Source: Henricia sp. BOLD:AAB3569 (lineage: Eukaryota; Echinodermata; Asteroidea; Spinulosida; Echinasteridae). From it: a DNA stretch of 64,000 bases. How positions within the stretch are numbered: the stretch's first letter is position 1; the number at the start of each line of letters is the position of its first letter. Shown here one piece after another: positions 42,810 through 56,400 of the stretch. Position numbers and translations under genes: made by a program. The notes under the pieces are model-generated. The model was given only the letters and a program-made list of their open reading frames with translations. It had not been told where the DNA came from and did no database searches. The stretch spans positions 1,161,001-1,225,000 of the forward strand of contig JBBELK010000666.1 of assembly GCA_037783545.1 (NCBI GenBank), given 5' to 3'.

Positions 42810-44740
42810 GAGGACGGACGTGTTTCATTCGAGCTCCCGTGTAAGGCCAATTTTCCCGCGCTTTGACCTAGTAAGGTCCCTGATTTGTATTTAATCTTGT
42901 AACTTATTGTATATAGTTTCCCCCTAGACCAAGCCCACCGTGTAAATATCTGTAATTTTCGTGTATGTTTGTGTATTTTTTATTTAGGTTTGTAGATTTT
43001 CGTTGCCGGGCTGGCCGCCATGGCCAGTCAGGCAGGCCCCTCGGGCGTCGCGGTGGGTCGGCCTGCCACGGTGGGTCGGCCAACCGTGACGCCTGTGGCT
43101 TTTAATTCTTGCCTGCTTGACGAGCCCTTTGTTGGCGTCACCAGGAAGAATGGCGTTTCGTTCTGTGTCGAAGACATTCCTACATACAAGATCTCAAGAA
43201 ATGCATGCCCGATGTTCACATTCTTTCCGCTAGTAGGATTTCTAATGGCCGTATTGCTGTGTATCTGGGTTCCAGAGAGGAGGTGGCGGACGCCGTTTCC
43301 CAGGGTTTTACTCACGGTACCTTTCTGGAATTCAGACCACTTGTACAACCCACCACTCGTCTCACTTTGTCTAACGTCTACCCCGAAATTCCCAACTACG
43401 TTCTTCTTCACAATATTTCAAGTTTTTGTAAGACTGTCTCCCCTATCAAGCCCATAGCCCTTGGATTTAGGGACCGGGAGCTATCCCACATCATGTCTTT
43501 TCGTCGTCATGTCCAAGTCCTTCTAAAACCCAACATAACCCTCCCCAACCATATCAACTTCTCCCACTCTGGTGTCACATATCGAGTCTTCCTGTCCACG
43601 GAGTCGGTGCGATGTTTCAATTGTGGTGAGTTCGGTCACATCAGCCGCTCCTGCAAGAAGCCCCGCCCACCCTCCAACGACAAGAACGATGACAACGACA
43701 GTGATGACAGCGACGAACCACAGCAACCTTTCAACCCCCACCAGTCTTCGTCCATGGTAAGAACAAAAAGTCCGACCCCAAACACCCCCCTATAAGAAAT
43801 CCAACCCTCCTGCCGCCCCGCCCTCTAAGACCGCTCCACCTACCGCAGGACCCTCCACGGCTACCCCATCTACAACAGGACCCCCAAAAACTGCCCCTCC
43901 CACTTCTAAGTCATACAGACCTCCTGTCGTCTACCCCAAACCCTGGCAGCGTGAATTCCAACGGGGGATTCCGCTGGGTCTGCGGCCCCTTCCGGCAAGT
44001 CGGTTGCGGCTTCGACCGCAATCGCGGTTTGGAGAAACCCAAGTCCCCTGCCCATGATAAACCCGTGTACATCTTTGGTACCCCCCTCCCCCCATCCCCT
44101 AACTAGACTGTTCACCGAGGCTGTGACCAAACGCAAACTTTCTCCACCCAAACCCCAAGATGATGGACCCCACCTGATCCCCCTCAAATCCCCACAGCCC
44201 CAACGAAAACAGAGAAAAAAAACTCAATCCCCCGAACCCACAACCCCAACCCTCTCACAGGTTCTCGACGATGCTACCATGGGCGATGCTACACCAACAC
44301 CAATGGACGCCACCGGCCAGTCTCTAACTCCTGCCACTGACCTCCCACCTCCACCCACGCCTACTCCCCCGCCCCCTTTCAGTCCAAATCTACCGCCCCC
44401 ACCCTCTCCCCTTCCCCCTCTCTCTCCCTTTCCCCCTCCCACTCCCCCGCCCCCTCCCCCTGCCCCGCCCCCTCCCACCCCCCCGTCCCTCCTCACTCCC
44501 CCCGTCCCTCCTCACTCCCACCCCCCTACCCTTCCAACCCCTACACCCGCGCCCCCTCCAACTCCCACCTCTAGCTCCGCTCCCAATGCCGCCACCACCA
44601 CACCACTCTCCGCGGTTGGAACATCGGACACCGACTCCTCTATCTGGGATGGTTCACAAGCCACTTCTGATGATGAATCATCCCAGATAGCCCTTCCTGT
44701 CATTCCTGGTCACAAATGGTCGTTTTCCTGTCCAAGGTAA
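42810..44740 (+). pseudogene. Tx1/L1-like LINE: 5' region and ORF1 (zinc-knuckle protein), frameshifted
   Basis: ORF1 starts at 43020 (MASQAGPSGVAVG). A 1-base shift near 43205 moves it to the frame MPDVHILSASRISNGRIAV, which carries a CCHC knuckle CFNCGEFGHISRSC near 43614-43655, followed by an acidic stretch (DDNDSDDSDE) and a stop at 43795. The proline-rich tail continues in a shifted frame (44054-44740), with long PPPTPTPPPPF-type runs. ORF1 of L1/Tx1 elements is an RNA-binding protein that coats the element's RNA. This copy is inactive. Confidence 0.78.
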
Positions 44741-44940
44741 AGTCACAAAGGCACCCAAAATCAGTCGCCCTAGAGTTCACTCAGGATATTCCTGGTCTCT
44801 TTCGCCAGCTCAGGCCTCTAAGGAATAGCTACCTGGTCCCAAACAACTTGCAGCACAGGATCCGCAAGTTGGTGAAAAAACTCGAGTAATTTTTTCCCAT
44901 CTCCAATGATGATCAGACTTATGCTCTTTTCCCCTTCATT

Positions 44941-46823
44941 ATGGCGCTCTCATTGATTACTCTTAATACTGGAGGTTGCGCTAATACTACCAAAAACGTT
45001 TCATTCCAAGAATATTGTTCCAAAATTTCACCCAAAACAGACATTATCCTACTGCAGGAAACGTACTCTCTGACTGACAAATGCCCGTGCTGTAGGGGTT
45101 GGCCCAATTATACGCCCCTCTGCGCTCCTGGGACCTCACCCGGCTCAGGAGTGACAATTTTACTGCGTAACAATGTCAAAGTCGTTGCCTCCAGTGTTAT
45201 TTTCGCTGGCCACTTAATCTTTGCTCAAGTTAAGCATAATGATGCCCTTTATAACATTTACAATTTCCTTGTTCCTCAAACCGACCACCTCGCTCTCACA
45301 ATGTTTGAAAAATTCTATACACATTGTGGCCAGCTAAATGAGGGCGCTGTTTTCGTCGGAGGTGATTTTAATTGTACCCTAGAACCCACACAAGACCGTG
45401 CGGATATGCCTACTGAGCACCGTCCCCGAATCGCATTGGCTCTCAAAAATATTATTACCAAAATAAATCTATGTGATGTCTGGCGCAGACTCAATCCCAC
45501 AACGAAACAATTCACCTGGATGAGAAAAAATCCTTTTAATCCCAACCGTCTTTCTCAAGCTAGACTGGATCGTTTTTACACCCCTCCCGCTTTGTTATCT
45601 TCTTTTCGCACCTGTAAAATCTTTGCCTGCTCCCTGTCCGACCACTGTGCCTTATTACTCACTCTCAAACCTCCATCCCCACAGCACAAAGGCAGTGCCT
45701 ATTGGCACTTTAATAACTCACTCCTCGACGATCAAAATTACCGCGAAATAGTTCATCTTTTCTGGGCCCAATGGCAAAGTGAAAAATCTCTATTTAATGA
45801 TGTATGCAAGTGGTGGGACCTGGGAAAGGCTCAAATCAAAACCTTAACTCAAAATTACAGTTCTAAAATTGCGGAAAAAAACGTTCAGCGTTCTCCCGCA
45901 TAAACTCATATATTCAAGAACTTCAAACTGCGCCAGACATAGCACCAGAAACGCAACAGATTTTAAAGGAGCAACGAAATGAACTAAACCTTCTTCTTAA
46001 GAACCAAGCCAAGGGCGCCCTCGTCAGGTCTCGCTTCCAACATCTCAATGAAATAGATACTAGTTCTTCGTACTTTTTTAATCTCGAAAAATCACACTCT
46101 ATTTCCAAAACTCTCTCTAGCATTCGCCTTCCGGATGGCACAGTTACAGAAAAACCAGATGAAATCAAAACTCACTGTCGAAACTTCTATGAAAACCTCT
46201 ACAGTCGCACTCCTGCTGACGAGAGCGCCCTCGAGCCTCTTTTGTTTAATTTATCGTTTTTGGATCCTCAGGACGCTGAGGACCTTGACGCTCCTCTGCG
46301 CCCTGAGGAATTAGATTGTGCCGTCAAGCAGCTTGGTAAAAATAAAACGCCCGGTTTTGACGGCCTTACCTCTGAATTTTTTGTTTATTTCTGGCCTCTT
46401 CTCAAGGACGATTTTCTTGATGTTCTTAATTTTGCGATGAATTCTGGTTCCCTCCCTCGCTCCTTTCCTAAAGCAGTTATCACTCTTATTCCTAAGAATG
46501 GAGACCTTGCTGATATTTCTAACTGGCGCCCTGTTTCTCTACTCAATACCGACTATACAATTTTTGCCAAGCTGCTTGCTAACAGATTGAAACAATATAT
46601 TAGTAGTATTATAGAAGAAGACCAATCCTATTGCGTGCCAGGTCGCACCATATATGATAATCTTAATTTGATACGTGATGTTATTAATTACTGTAATATT
46701 AATGATTTACCTCTTGGCGTGGTCAACCTTGATCAACGCAAAGCTTTTGACAATGTTGACCACGCCTACCTATCCAATACAATGAGAGCCATGGGGTTCG
46801 GGAACAATAATGAACGACAATGA
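44941..46823 (+). pseudogene. Tx1/L1-like LINE ORF2: endonuclease and partial reverse transcriptase
   Basis: 44941-45903 is an APE-type endonuclease with LNTGGCAN, LLQETYS, VGGDFNC and SDHCALL motifs. A frameshift near 45890 leads to the RT frame (to 46823) with TPGFDGLTSEFF, NWRPVSLLNTDYTIFAKLLA, CVPGRTIYDNL and the catalytic-Asp block NLDQRKAFDNVDH. LLNTDY and VPGRTI point to the Tx1 group. The RT stops after RAMGFG at about 46806, before any YADD box, and the 3' end of the LINE is missing. LINEs usually lose their 5' end, so this 3' loss implies later rearrangement. Confidence 0.85.
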
Positions 46824-47340
46824 TGAGTATGGCTTAAATAAAGTACAAACAAGCGTATAAACCTTTACACGATTAGGAGTCGAGCTATTTACGCATTTAC
46901 CCCAGGCTGAAATAATGTGCAATTAAACCGCGTTTGGGGCTTGTTTCTCAACAATTTTGTCATTTTGTTTTGATCTGTGTAAATTTGTTTTGTATATTTT
47001 ACAAAATTGCATCGCAAAAAACGCCACTGTGAGGGGCAAATGTCTTGAAGACGAGTTTTGATTTTGTTCATCGCGTATATCCAGTTCGATAGAAAACGCT
47101 GTGAGAGATTCCTGCCTTTCAGGTACAACAGTATTGTGCATATTGCAATATCAGCGTTGGTTGATTGACAAAGTAAAAACAGCTGCAGAACAAACTTGCA
47201 ACTTCACAAACAAAATGAAATGCCGACAAACAACCTACGTGTAACTCAACAGTCCACCTGCCAATCCTTGATAAAAGGAAAGATCCTAAACAAATGCTGA
47301 ATCGTTTATTCTGAAGGACCCTTGCCATTCCAATTTGCAC
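46824..47340. other. Non-coding after the truncated LINE
   Basis: No LINE similarity continues. No gene recognised. Confidence 0.4.
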
Positions 47341-47387
47341 CAGTGAAACAGCATTATTGCTTGGCACAAGCATCTTCCTGTCGCAAG

Positions 47388-47740
47388 GCTATTGCTCCAC
47401 ACACACCGAGTTCCACAAAACCCTTTTTAACGGCGACCACACACACGGTGATGTTGATGTTTGGCGGCTTAAAAATACGGCAAACAGTGCGATTCCAAGT
47501 AAAAAAGTAATGCATCAGGACATCCTGGACGTCGACAAGTACACAACTGCCAAAATTACCAAAGAATTATAAGGGATGGCAAAGATTAGATAGGATATGC
47601 GAAACCTGGCGACAAAACTTGAAAAAGTTAGCCACTCTTTTTCAAGTTTTGCTGCGCATGCGCAAACCGTGACATAGCCCCTTTAAGCAAGGGTTTTGTG
47701 GAACTCGATGTGGAGCAATAGCCTTGCGACGGGAAGATGG
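47388..47740. repeat. Inverted pair around the duplication breakpoint
   Basis: GTCGCAAGGCTATTGCTCCA and GAGTTCCACAAAACCC (47388-47430) are the reverse complement of GGGTTTTGTGGAACTC and TGGAGCAATAGCCTTGCGAC (47690-47730). The second arm is the start of duplication copy B. Confidence 0.75.
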
Positions 47741-49200
47741 GCGCAAGTTGCTCTTGAGTTTTGTGAGGTCACAATGAAGTGTTCGTGTTGGTAGCAAACA
47801 ATCAAAAGATTTATAAATTAAAAAAAAAATCAAAAGATATTTCAAAACCAGTTTTCTCGAAAACAAAAACACCTTGTTATCCCATCATAACTTCAGCACA
47901 AGGTATTATATTGTGACGAAAAATTTGGTATCAATGGAAACATCGTGTTTTTTAATATTTTGTATGTATCTTAATGTATAGGTGTCGGTGTGGGGCATTC
48001 CTCATCTCGCCAATGTCCAACTTGCTGGAGTCACATCCTCCAAATGATTCGACTCTACTCGAGTCACAATGTTCACTGACTCCTTAAAACACTGCAAAGA
48101 TCACCGCAATTTCTCGAAGACAAAATAATTATTTAAACAATGAAATGCTCGGGAAAAAATTAAAAACCAATTTAATGTGTGTCGTGGGAAAGTTAAGATG
48201 TTAAACATCTTGTAGTGCGTGGGCCTAGCAAGGCCTACGTGGACTTAGTTTTACAGACAGCTAGATACAGTGGCAAGCAGGTGGTAGACTATAATTATCG
48301 TTTGTCGGCAAGTTTTACTCAAAATGTTTTGTTCTCCAGTCATTTGCACATTGCCTTTCTTTCAGTGTGTTGATCGTAATCGAAGGTTTGTAATAAGGTG
48401 ATAATCCCACAAGCGCGAGTTTTTGCGCCAATGAGAGACATAATACAGAATGACGTCATTGTTTGTTTTCAAGCGCATTAATTATTGCTGTGGTTCTACA
48501 AACCGCCTACTTCCCCAGGACTCCCATCGAAATACACACATGTAAGCAACGTGTACACTCATTTAGCAGTGCTTTTCCCGCTTCAACCACTGCTAAACTT
48601 CGCCGCGTATCCTGCAAAGCACGTGGGTGTGACGTCACCCAACATCTTGTAGCGCGTGGGCCTAGCAAGGCCTACGTGGACTTAGTTTTACAGACAGCTA
48701 GATGCGGCAGCAAACAGGTGGTACTATAATTATCGTTTGTCGGCAAGTTTTACTCAACTTGTTTCGTTCTCGGAGCCTTGTTGAACCCCTGTCTATCTGC
48801 TTGATGTGACCTAAGCGATGTTTAGGGCAAGGATCATAAAAACGTTACCTTAGCTGTAGTCTCCTGCTCAGCAACATTTTAGTCAAATGTCTTGGGCCAC
48901 TTTCCTTTTTGCTTTTGTCGTACAACTTACAAGAAAAAGTAAAAATGAAAAGTCCCCCCGGACAGCAAAACTCATATAACGCATGTCCAATACAAATAAA
49001 TCCTGTTTGCACCCGAAAAGGATTTGTACATGTATAATAATAATGGTGGAATCTTATATAGCGCACATGCCTAATAAACAGGGTATACTCATTACCATTA
49101 TTACCACTGCCATCAGGAATCACCAGAACATTTTGCTTCAACTATAAGCCGGCAGTCTGGCCATGGCGCACAGTCCAGTACTTACAGTCGTGTCCAAGAC

Positions 49201-49941
49201 CTTACATACACTAATTGCGTAGAAAACAGTCGACTTTTATTTAGACATCGTTTCTCCTGAATAATCATCGTTTTTTTTCTTTTCATTTCTTTAATAATTG
49301 CAGTCATTCCCCTTTTATCTACCAGAGATTTGTGCAACCTTTTCCATTTGGATAGTTTTATTCACAATTCCACTTATGATCTTACAAAAGTAGTGGCTCA
49401 AAGGTTTACATACACCACACTCTAATAATGTCTATAACAAGGTTTGCATTGTCTTTAACTTTTATAACTTCAGTCAGTATTGAGGAATAACCATCAATCA
49501 GCTTCTTACAATACTCTAAAGGGATCTTAACCCCTTCTTCCTGACAGTTTTGGTAAAGTTTAGTCAAGTGGGTTTCCTCTTGTGGACTCCTTTTTTCAAT
49601 TCCATCCACAAATTCTCTATTAGATTTAAGTCCGGGCTTTGAGCTGGCCATTCTAAAATATCCATTTGTTCTGCTGAAGTCATCCAGCAACCAACTTTGA
49701 AGTAGGCCTACGCTTCGGGTTGTTGTCATGTTGGGAGGTCCAGTGACGCCCGAGGTTCAGCTTTCGAGCGGACTGCTTCAGGTTCCAGGTGGAAATGTGA
49801 ATAAAGTTATCCCAATCTCTGGTAGATAACAGAATGGAACATTTGAAATTATTAAAGAAATGGAGAAAAAAAATGATGATTCTTCAGGAGAAAAGATGTC
49901 TAAATAAAAGTCAACTGTTTTCTACGCAGGTGTATGTAAAC
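49201..49941 (-). mobile_element. Tc1-like transposon remnant, copy-B version
   Basis: Same long inverted repeats as 3831-4570 and the same decayed transposase tail (minus strand 49729-49406). Only a few substitutions separate the two. Confidence 0.8.
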
Positions 49942-50486
49942 TTTTCGGCACAGCTGAAGATTGTGGCATTCCCCTAACAGCTCCCCGAATATCGCCTGGG
50001 TTAACGAGGCAATGGAGATTAAGTGTCTTGCCCACGGACACAAACACGTTGCCACAAGTGGGTTTCGAATCGATAACGAGCACGACTCTCGAATTTTTCA
50101 AAAGCAACTTTACAGATTGAAAAGAAAAGAAAGTTTTGAAGGGGACGTTATTGTTTACACATCTGGAAGACGCGTTTGTCTTCCCAAAAGCAACTTTCTT
50201 CCCCAAAGTTGAAACTAAAGAAATTAGCACGTGGTGCTACATTGTTGAGTTAAACGCGTGAGGTAGCACCGATAAGGCATGGGAAAATAACAGGTTGGTA
50301 ATGGAGACAAGAATTGTTTGCAGAAAGTGGGGCTATTTTAGAATCTGTCATCCAAATAAGAGTGACTGGAGAATGGTATAACTGACGTTTGGCTTGCTCT
50401 CTAGGAATGCATAAAGATCACCGCGGTGAGTGGTGCTTTACCATTTGAGCATTCTACCCAGACAGATCAACACTAACTACACAACA

Positions 50487-53400
50487 ATGGCAATGCTTGG
50501 CCTTCTCTTGTGCGTGCTCGCTATCGGTAAGTTGGGCCTTAATTGTCTGTTTTTCTTGCAGCCTTGGATGTTTTCCAAGTCGTAATTAACAACCAAATTT
50601 GACCCAAAAATCACTTTACGTTATAACTTAATCATGATATATATGCAACGCATCCCCCTTGTACTGACGTCCTGTGGTATATTAGTTGCTTACGTCGTGT
50701 TTTATCTGCTGTTTTCGTCTGTAAAATAGACAAATACAAAAGAAACGTTTTTTTGTAAGAATTACTTTCTTTCAAGCGAGTTTGCATTGGGAATGCTGAG
50801 ATTTATATTTATCTTGATGACATTTTGGCCAGATTCGGTTTATATTTCAGACAAAAATACAGATGCATGATCTGTTTTTAGCGCTCAAAGAGGGTCCAGT
50901 CGTGTTCCCTTAAACAGCTAGAATCCCCCCGTCCACATTTTTAAAAGTTTTTCTGTTTATCGTGGAGGTGTATGTGTCTACAACAACTTGTTTTTCACAC
51001 AAAAATCGACAGGCTTTTGCAGTTCCGACCCTCTTCACCCGAATTCTGAAACGCTCGAGGTCACTTGGCTTGTTTATCAACAGGGTTTTGACGTCATCCT
51101 GAGAAACATACAAAACGGCCTGTGCAGTATTGAATGGAAAATACACGAAGTCAATGTTTATCATGCCTGTTTTGTCCTTGTAATTCAAAATACAAACGTG
51201 AAAAACACTTCATGTAATATGACAACACTCGGTGAAATTGTCGCTCACAATGAAGCTCTTTTGAAGTAAATACTGGTGCATTGCGACGGGTGGTTTTGTC
51301 ACGGAACGAACGGCATTTGCTTAAAGCGGGCCTCCCACTGTGCGATTTTTGCCACGAATTTCCTACGATTTGGTACGATTACCAGAGACTGTCATAGACT
51401 CTACACACAATCGTATAGCAAATCGTAGCCAATCGAACCTAATTCGTGGCAAAAATCGCACAGTGGGAGGCCTGCTTTCCACATCCCACAAAGCCCTGAT
51501 GATGTGACCAGGCTTTGTCTCGAGAATTTCATCCATTTACAACCGGCTTCATGGGATGTGTGATGTGTTTGGGGCGACGTCAGTAAAGTCTTTTTGAAGA
51601 GAGGTCTGTAAATTTCTCAGCACCATGCAACACTTCATTTTTTGGCGCTCTTTTAACTCCATTTAATTTAGTTTAAATAAATAAAAAGAAATTAAATAAA
51701 TATGGCTACATCTTTGAATTGCTGTATTTTTTAAAAGCAAATATAAATTAATTGAAAGTTGTAAGCGATCTTTTACAAAACCCGGCAGGTTTGACAACCC
51801 CGCTTGAATCTGTATGCATGCTTGCCCACTGCCAAAAATATTGGTTGTTTTAATTGTTTTATTCTGTTTGTTTTTTAGGAGCCATCGTCGACGATACGGC
51901 AGCCTTACGTAAGTCCTTTTATAATGGTATACATGTATACTACATAGGGCCTACATCTGTTGGAACGGTACAAAATGCATGTATAGATATCCTCCTTAAA
52001 TCCATCATCGCATAACATTACTCACAATAAGTTATGGATATAGAGCCTTTGCACGGCGGCCATGACAGGGGGAAGTCACATTGTTACCACGTGTCATGCA
52101 TGAGTAGGTGCTTTGTGGTTTTATTGTTACATCATTTAAATAAGAAAACCTGACCCCTGTCATGGCCGCAGATGCAGAAGCTCTATGGTATGTTGTAGGG
52201 TGTAGTTTAATTTTGGATTTTCTTTTCAAACACTGTTTCCAACTCCTGTGACTACTTATGAATACAAATACAGATATACAGGTACATTTATAAACACAAT
52301 TATTACACATGTACCAACAAAAATTGCATATTTATTATCAACACAAATTGCATAATTAGAAATTGACAATTTCAGTGACGGGTATTTCCACCGTTTGCGT
52401 TACTATTTGGCAGCGACGCATCGTTTGCCTTATTAGCTGCATGATATTGTTCTGCATTAAAAACACTTAGGCCTATAGTCATTCCGGGAAGTGTATTCCA
52501 CTCCTCCACAAGCGCTACACGCAGTTGTGGATAAGGGGATGGTTTGGGGGTGGATAGTCGATAATTGTCCCGGAGGTAGTGGAAGTTGACACGTTAGATC
52601 CCCAAACAAATGCGGAGGGAACTATTTTGTCAACTTCCAATAGCGAGGGGAGCTAATAAACCATGGCTGAAACTTCTGCAGCCATCTTTTCATTCAAATC
52701 ATGTGGTATTTGGTTCATGATTATTGACTGAACATACAAGACAGTTATGAAATGTACTGAAATCAGCTGTGACATGTTTCCCGAAAAGTACATGTAGAAA
52801 ATCATCTCCGTCCAGACGGTGCACGGGGTGATGAGGCAGGGATGATAAAGCAGACAGTATATAGAGAAATGAGACATGAGACATGGTGTTAGCTATGCAT
52901 TAACAGGAGTGGTGTCCATCAAGGGAACAGAACCTAGGTTGCCAAATAAGAGATCGTTTGAGAGTTTTACCGTGGCCGAGTTGTTTGGGTCACTGACTCG
53001 CAATCATAGGTGAAAACTTGGTTGCGGGTTCAAACCTCCCTCATGCCCCCGGCTGCGGTACCTGTGCCCTTGAGCAAGGCACCCAACCACACTTGCTCCA
53101 TCCTTCGGAAGGGATGTAAAGCCGTTGGGCCAGTGTATTAGGTAACGGTAACGCACTTTAAAGATCCCAGAGCATTCGTGAAGAGCAAGGGGATTCCCCG
53201 GTGTCTCTGGCCGATTCTAATTTCTAATTCTTCATGGGTTTCCTCACGCTTGCAAGTGACAGTGCAATGGGCACTAATGAGGAATTTTTGGTACGGATAC
53301 CAGAAATAAATAAACAAATAAATAAAAAGAATACAATAATGTGTATAGACCCCTATAAATGTTGTTATTTCTGTCAATGTGTTCAGTCATCCATGGGAGT

Positions 53401-56400
53401 GACAAAATAAACCTAATAGGCTACATGTACATGTACTATTGGATTGAGTGGATTACAACCTTTCCAAAGATATCTTTTTTTATTCTGAAATGTTCAGCAC
53501 TATCGCCATAATTAAAAGTAATACCGACCACCTGTGTACAGAATTTAGTGATGTTGCATCCTTGTCAATAATTGTTTATGGTCCTCGTGAAAAAGGATCA
53601 TCAAAATGTCCCGTAATTAACTACAAAATAAGCTTAAAATTAATATAAATGGTCAATAGTCGAGTTATACGCTTTACCAGCCGTTCACTATCGCTCGAGA
53701 CTCACGATTTTGTCGCGAACCATTCGCTCTTCATTTGGCAGCTTTCTGTTTGCTTTGGATATCTCTCATTTTCTGTTAAAATGTTTATGTTCAATTCTTC
53801 AGAGTTATGTCTAACTTTGTTTTTTATAACCTGAATAAAATAATACAGTAGTCTCCTTTGTCAAATATTCTAAAATATTTTGGGGAAAAATAGAGCTGAA
53901 TTTTATGCAGTACTGCAGTACATGTAATAAACTCCCAGAATTAACTATAAATTACGGCTATACGGCTAGAAAAAAACTAACTCCAAGGACACGTGATTTA
54001 TCCGAACCAGAAATCTGGTTCGGATAAATCACGTGACCTTGATTTAAAAAAAAAAGGTTTAAGAACAGCCAAATTTGGTGGTTTCTTTTAAGGCTTTATT
54101 TGGTGGTTTTTTTAATTTGGTGGTTTTATCTTCAGTCTATTTCGGAAAGACTTTCATAATCATGTATGGGTCTATTTCGAGCCCAAAATAGCCCAACAAA
54201 GCCGGTATGTCCCTTTAATACCTTTTAAGCCCCGGTCACAACGAACCCACGACGCATTTGTGCCACGACACGACAGAAAATTTGGGAAAATCGTGGGTCA
54301 TCGGGGGTCGTCGCAAAACAGTCCTACGACATTTAGAGCATCCTGGCATCGACTTGCCGTCGTGAGGCAAAATTGGACATGCACCTTTTTTACTCGACGA
54401 TTTTTTGTTGTATCTATATCTTGTGGCTGTCGTGAGTCTGTCCTACGACAGTCTTGTGACAGTCTTGCGTTATATAGTCGGGAGACGGACGCGCGAGCGT
54501 CCAACGAATGCCACGACTGTTGGGCGACAGTCTTGCGACAGTCACACGATTGTCGCACGCGCATCCCACGAGTGAACCACGACCTGATAAAGTGAAAAAC
54601 AGCCCCCGACAATGCCCGACGACTCACGATGGTCCCACGACTGTCGCACGACTGACTTGCGACACACCCACGACATATCTTGTTTTCTGTCGCGTCCCCA
54701 TCGCCAAACCATCTTTAATGTGTCGTAGCCCTTGTGACCACTTGAAATAGATTTCGGGCATGCATGTTGCAAGATCTGGCCACGACAAATATTGTATGGG
54801 TCTACCACGACAACATTTCGTACGATCCGTTGTGACCGGGGCTTTAGGGACACTCTGTACAGTGACCATCTGTCTTTGGTTCCGAATGGATTATGTATAC
54901 ATTGCTATATAACACAACTTTGTAACGTGACCACCTGCTTATAATGACCACCTTCCTGACCATTCTAAAGGGCTAACCACACAGGATGCGTATGCATAAA
55001 TTTATATATTTCTATATTTCTAAAACAACCATTTTAGAGGAAAAGGTGTGGGTGTACATACGGGTTGGTATAGAGCTTCTGCACCGGCGGCCATGACAGG
55101 TGGCAGGTTTAAATGATGTAACAAAAGAACCATAAAGCACCTACTCATGCATGACACATGGTAACAATGTAATTTCTCCATGTCATGACCGCCGTGCAAA
55201 GGCTCTATTGCTCAACTTGACACACAAACATTAAATGTGGAATAGTAACCCAGGGGCGTAGGCTGGGGTGTCGCCAACAACAGAGGAATTCAGTCTTTCA
55301 AGAAAAGGTTTTCCCGTGCGTGATGTAATTCGTTCACAAAAATCTCCATTGGTGTTCAGCCCCAACCGCAGCCCGATAACCCAACTTGGTGATCTCAGAT
55401 TTAGGAGGTGACGGCGTGTTTTTGTTTTTTACACCGCAGCGAGGGGTACACTCAAAATGTTCAACCCAAACAGAGTACAAGTTTCCAATGACTGATACTT
55501 CTCAAGTGACAATCTTGGAAATAGTCAAAACTCTTAAAAAAAGAAGAAACCAAAAATTTCGAAAAACCCCAAACAACACTGAGATTTAAACCAGGGACCT
55601 TACGATTGCAAGTCGAGCTCTCTTCTAACCAGACTACGAAGCTGGTTGCAAACCGATCGCATTTAAAACCCTAAATTCCTTTAAAATAACCAACCCTAAA
55701 CCCTAACCTATTATATAGTCTCCTCTCAAGACGCTAAAAAGGTACAAAACCCCTCGTTTTCCCCTCGCAGTGGTGTAAAACAAAATACGCGTGCGGGCTT
55801 TACAAGGTACTGTCGGTACATGCATACATACTGCGTAATTAATTGAACGCCGCAACCCTGGTTTAGGTTTTATTAAACAAAAGGAAAACCACTTTTCTTC
55901 TATATTTGTGTGTGCTTTGCGTGCAAAATATTAAACTCTGTCGGTTACCGATATCATTTTGCTATCTTTTTTTTTTCATTTTGTTAATTTGATATTGTAT
56001 GTATTAGTCACTTTTAGACGACAGTATTTGGTTGTGAAAAAGACCATGTGGTCTATTTTAACATTCTCACCCCGTGTAATAGAAATGCCATACTAAATAT
56101 ATTACTATATATAGTATTTATAAATGTCAAAGACGAGTGTCAATTGCTATTTAAATGTTAAAGACATGCATTGGAAATTGACAAAAGACACACTTGATGT
56201 GAAATAACATGACATGACGACTATACGAATAAGACAAAAATGGAGTGTAAATTGTGAGATGAGCTACACACGAGAAGCTCTAACTATGTGTGCGTTGTGT
56301 ATTTTAGGATGCGAAGCCAGCGGACGGTTAACTGCTGAAGACTGGATCCTTGCCGGCGACAAATGCTACTATTATAATAATCCAACGCGGTCACATATCT

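Larger units (their letters stand above)
41747..47682. mobile_element. 5.9-kb block bounded by inverted TTAA-type ends
   Basis: Left end TTAA then AAGGACTGTGTCACTGTTTG; right end CAAACCGTGACATAGCCCCT then TTAA (47683-47686). These are inverted over about 24 bp. Inside, a direct repeat (41826-42020 and about 47430-47610) flanks a decayed LINE. It may be one composite element, or two copies of a smaller MITE with a LINE between them. Copy B of the segmental duplication starts exactly at the right end. Confidence 0.6.

Noticed and set aside
43028-43411. Minus-strand ORF over LINE ORF1
   Set aside because: Mirror frame of a recognised coding region with no domain of its own.
44054-44740. 228-codon proline-rich ORF as an independent gene
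   Set aside because: It is the shifted tail of LINE ORF1; composition is low-complexity and position is between ORF1 and ORF2.
54260-54853. Several overlapping ORFs on both strands
   Set aside because: They fall in a CGAC-rich MITE whose repeats keep frames open by chance.
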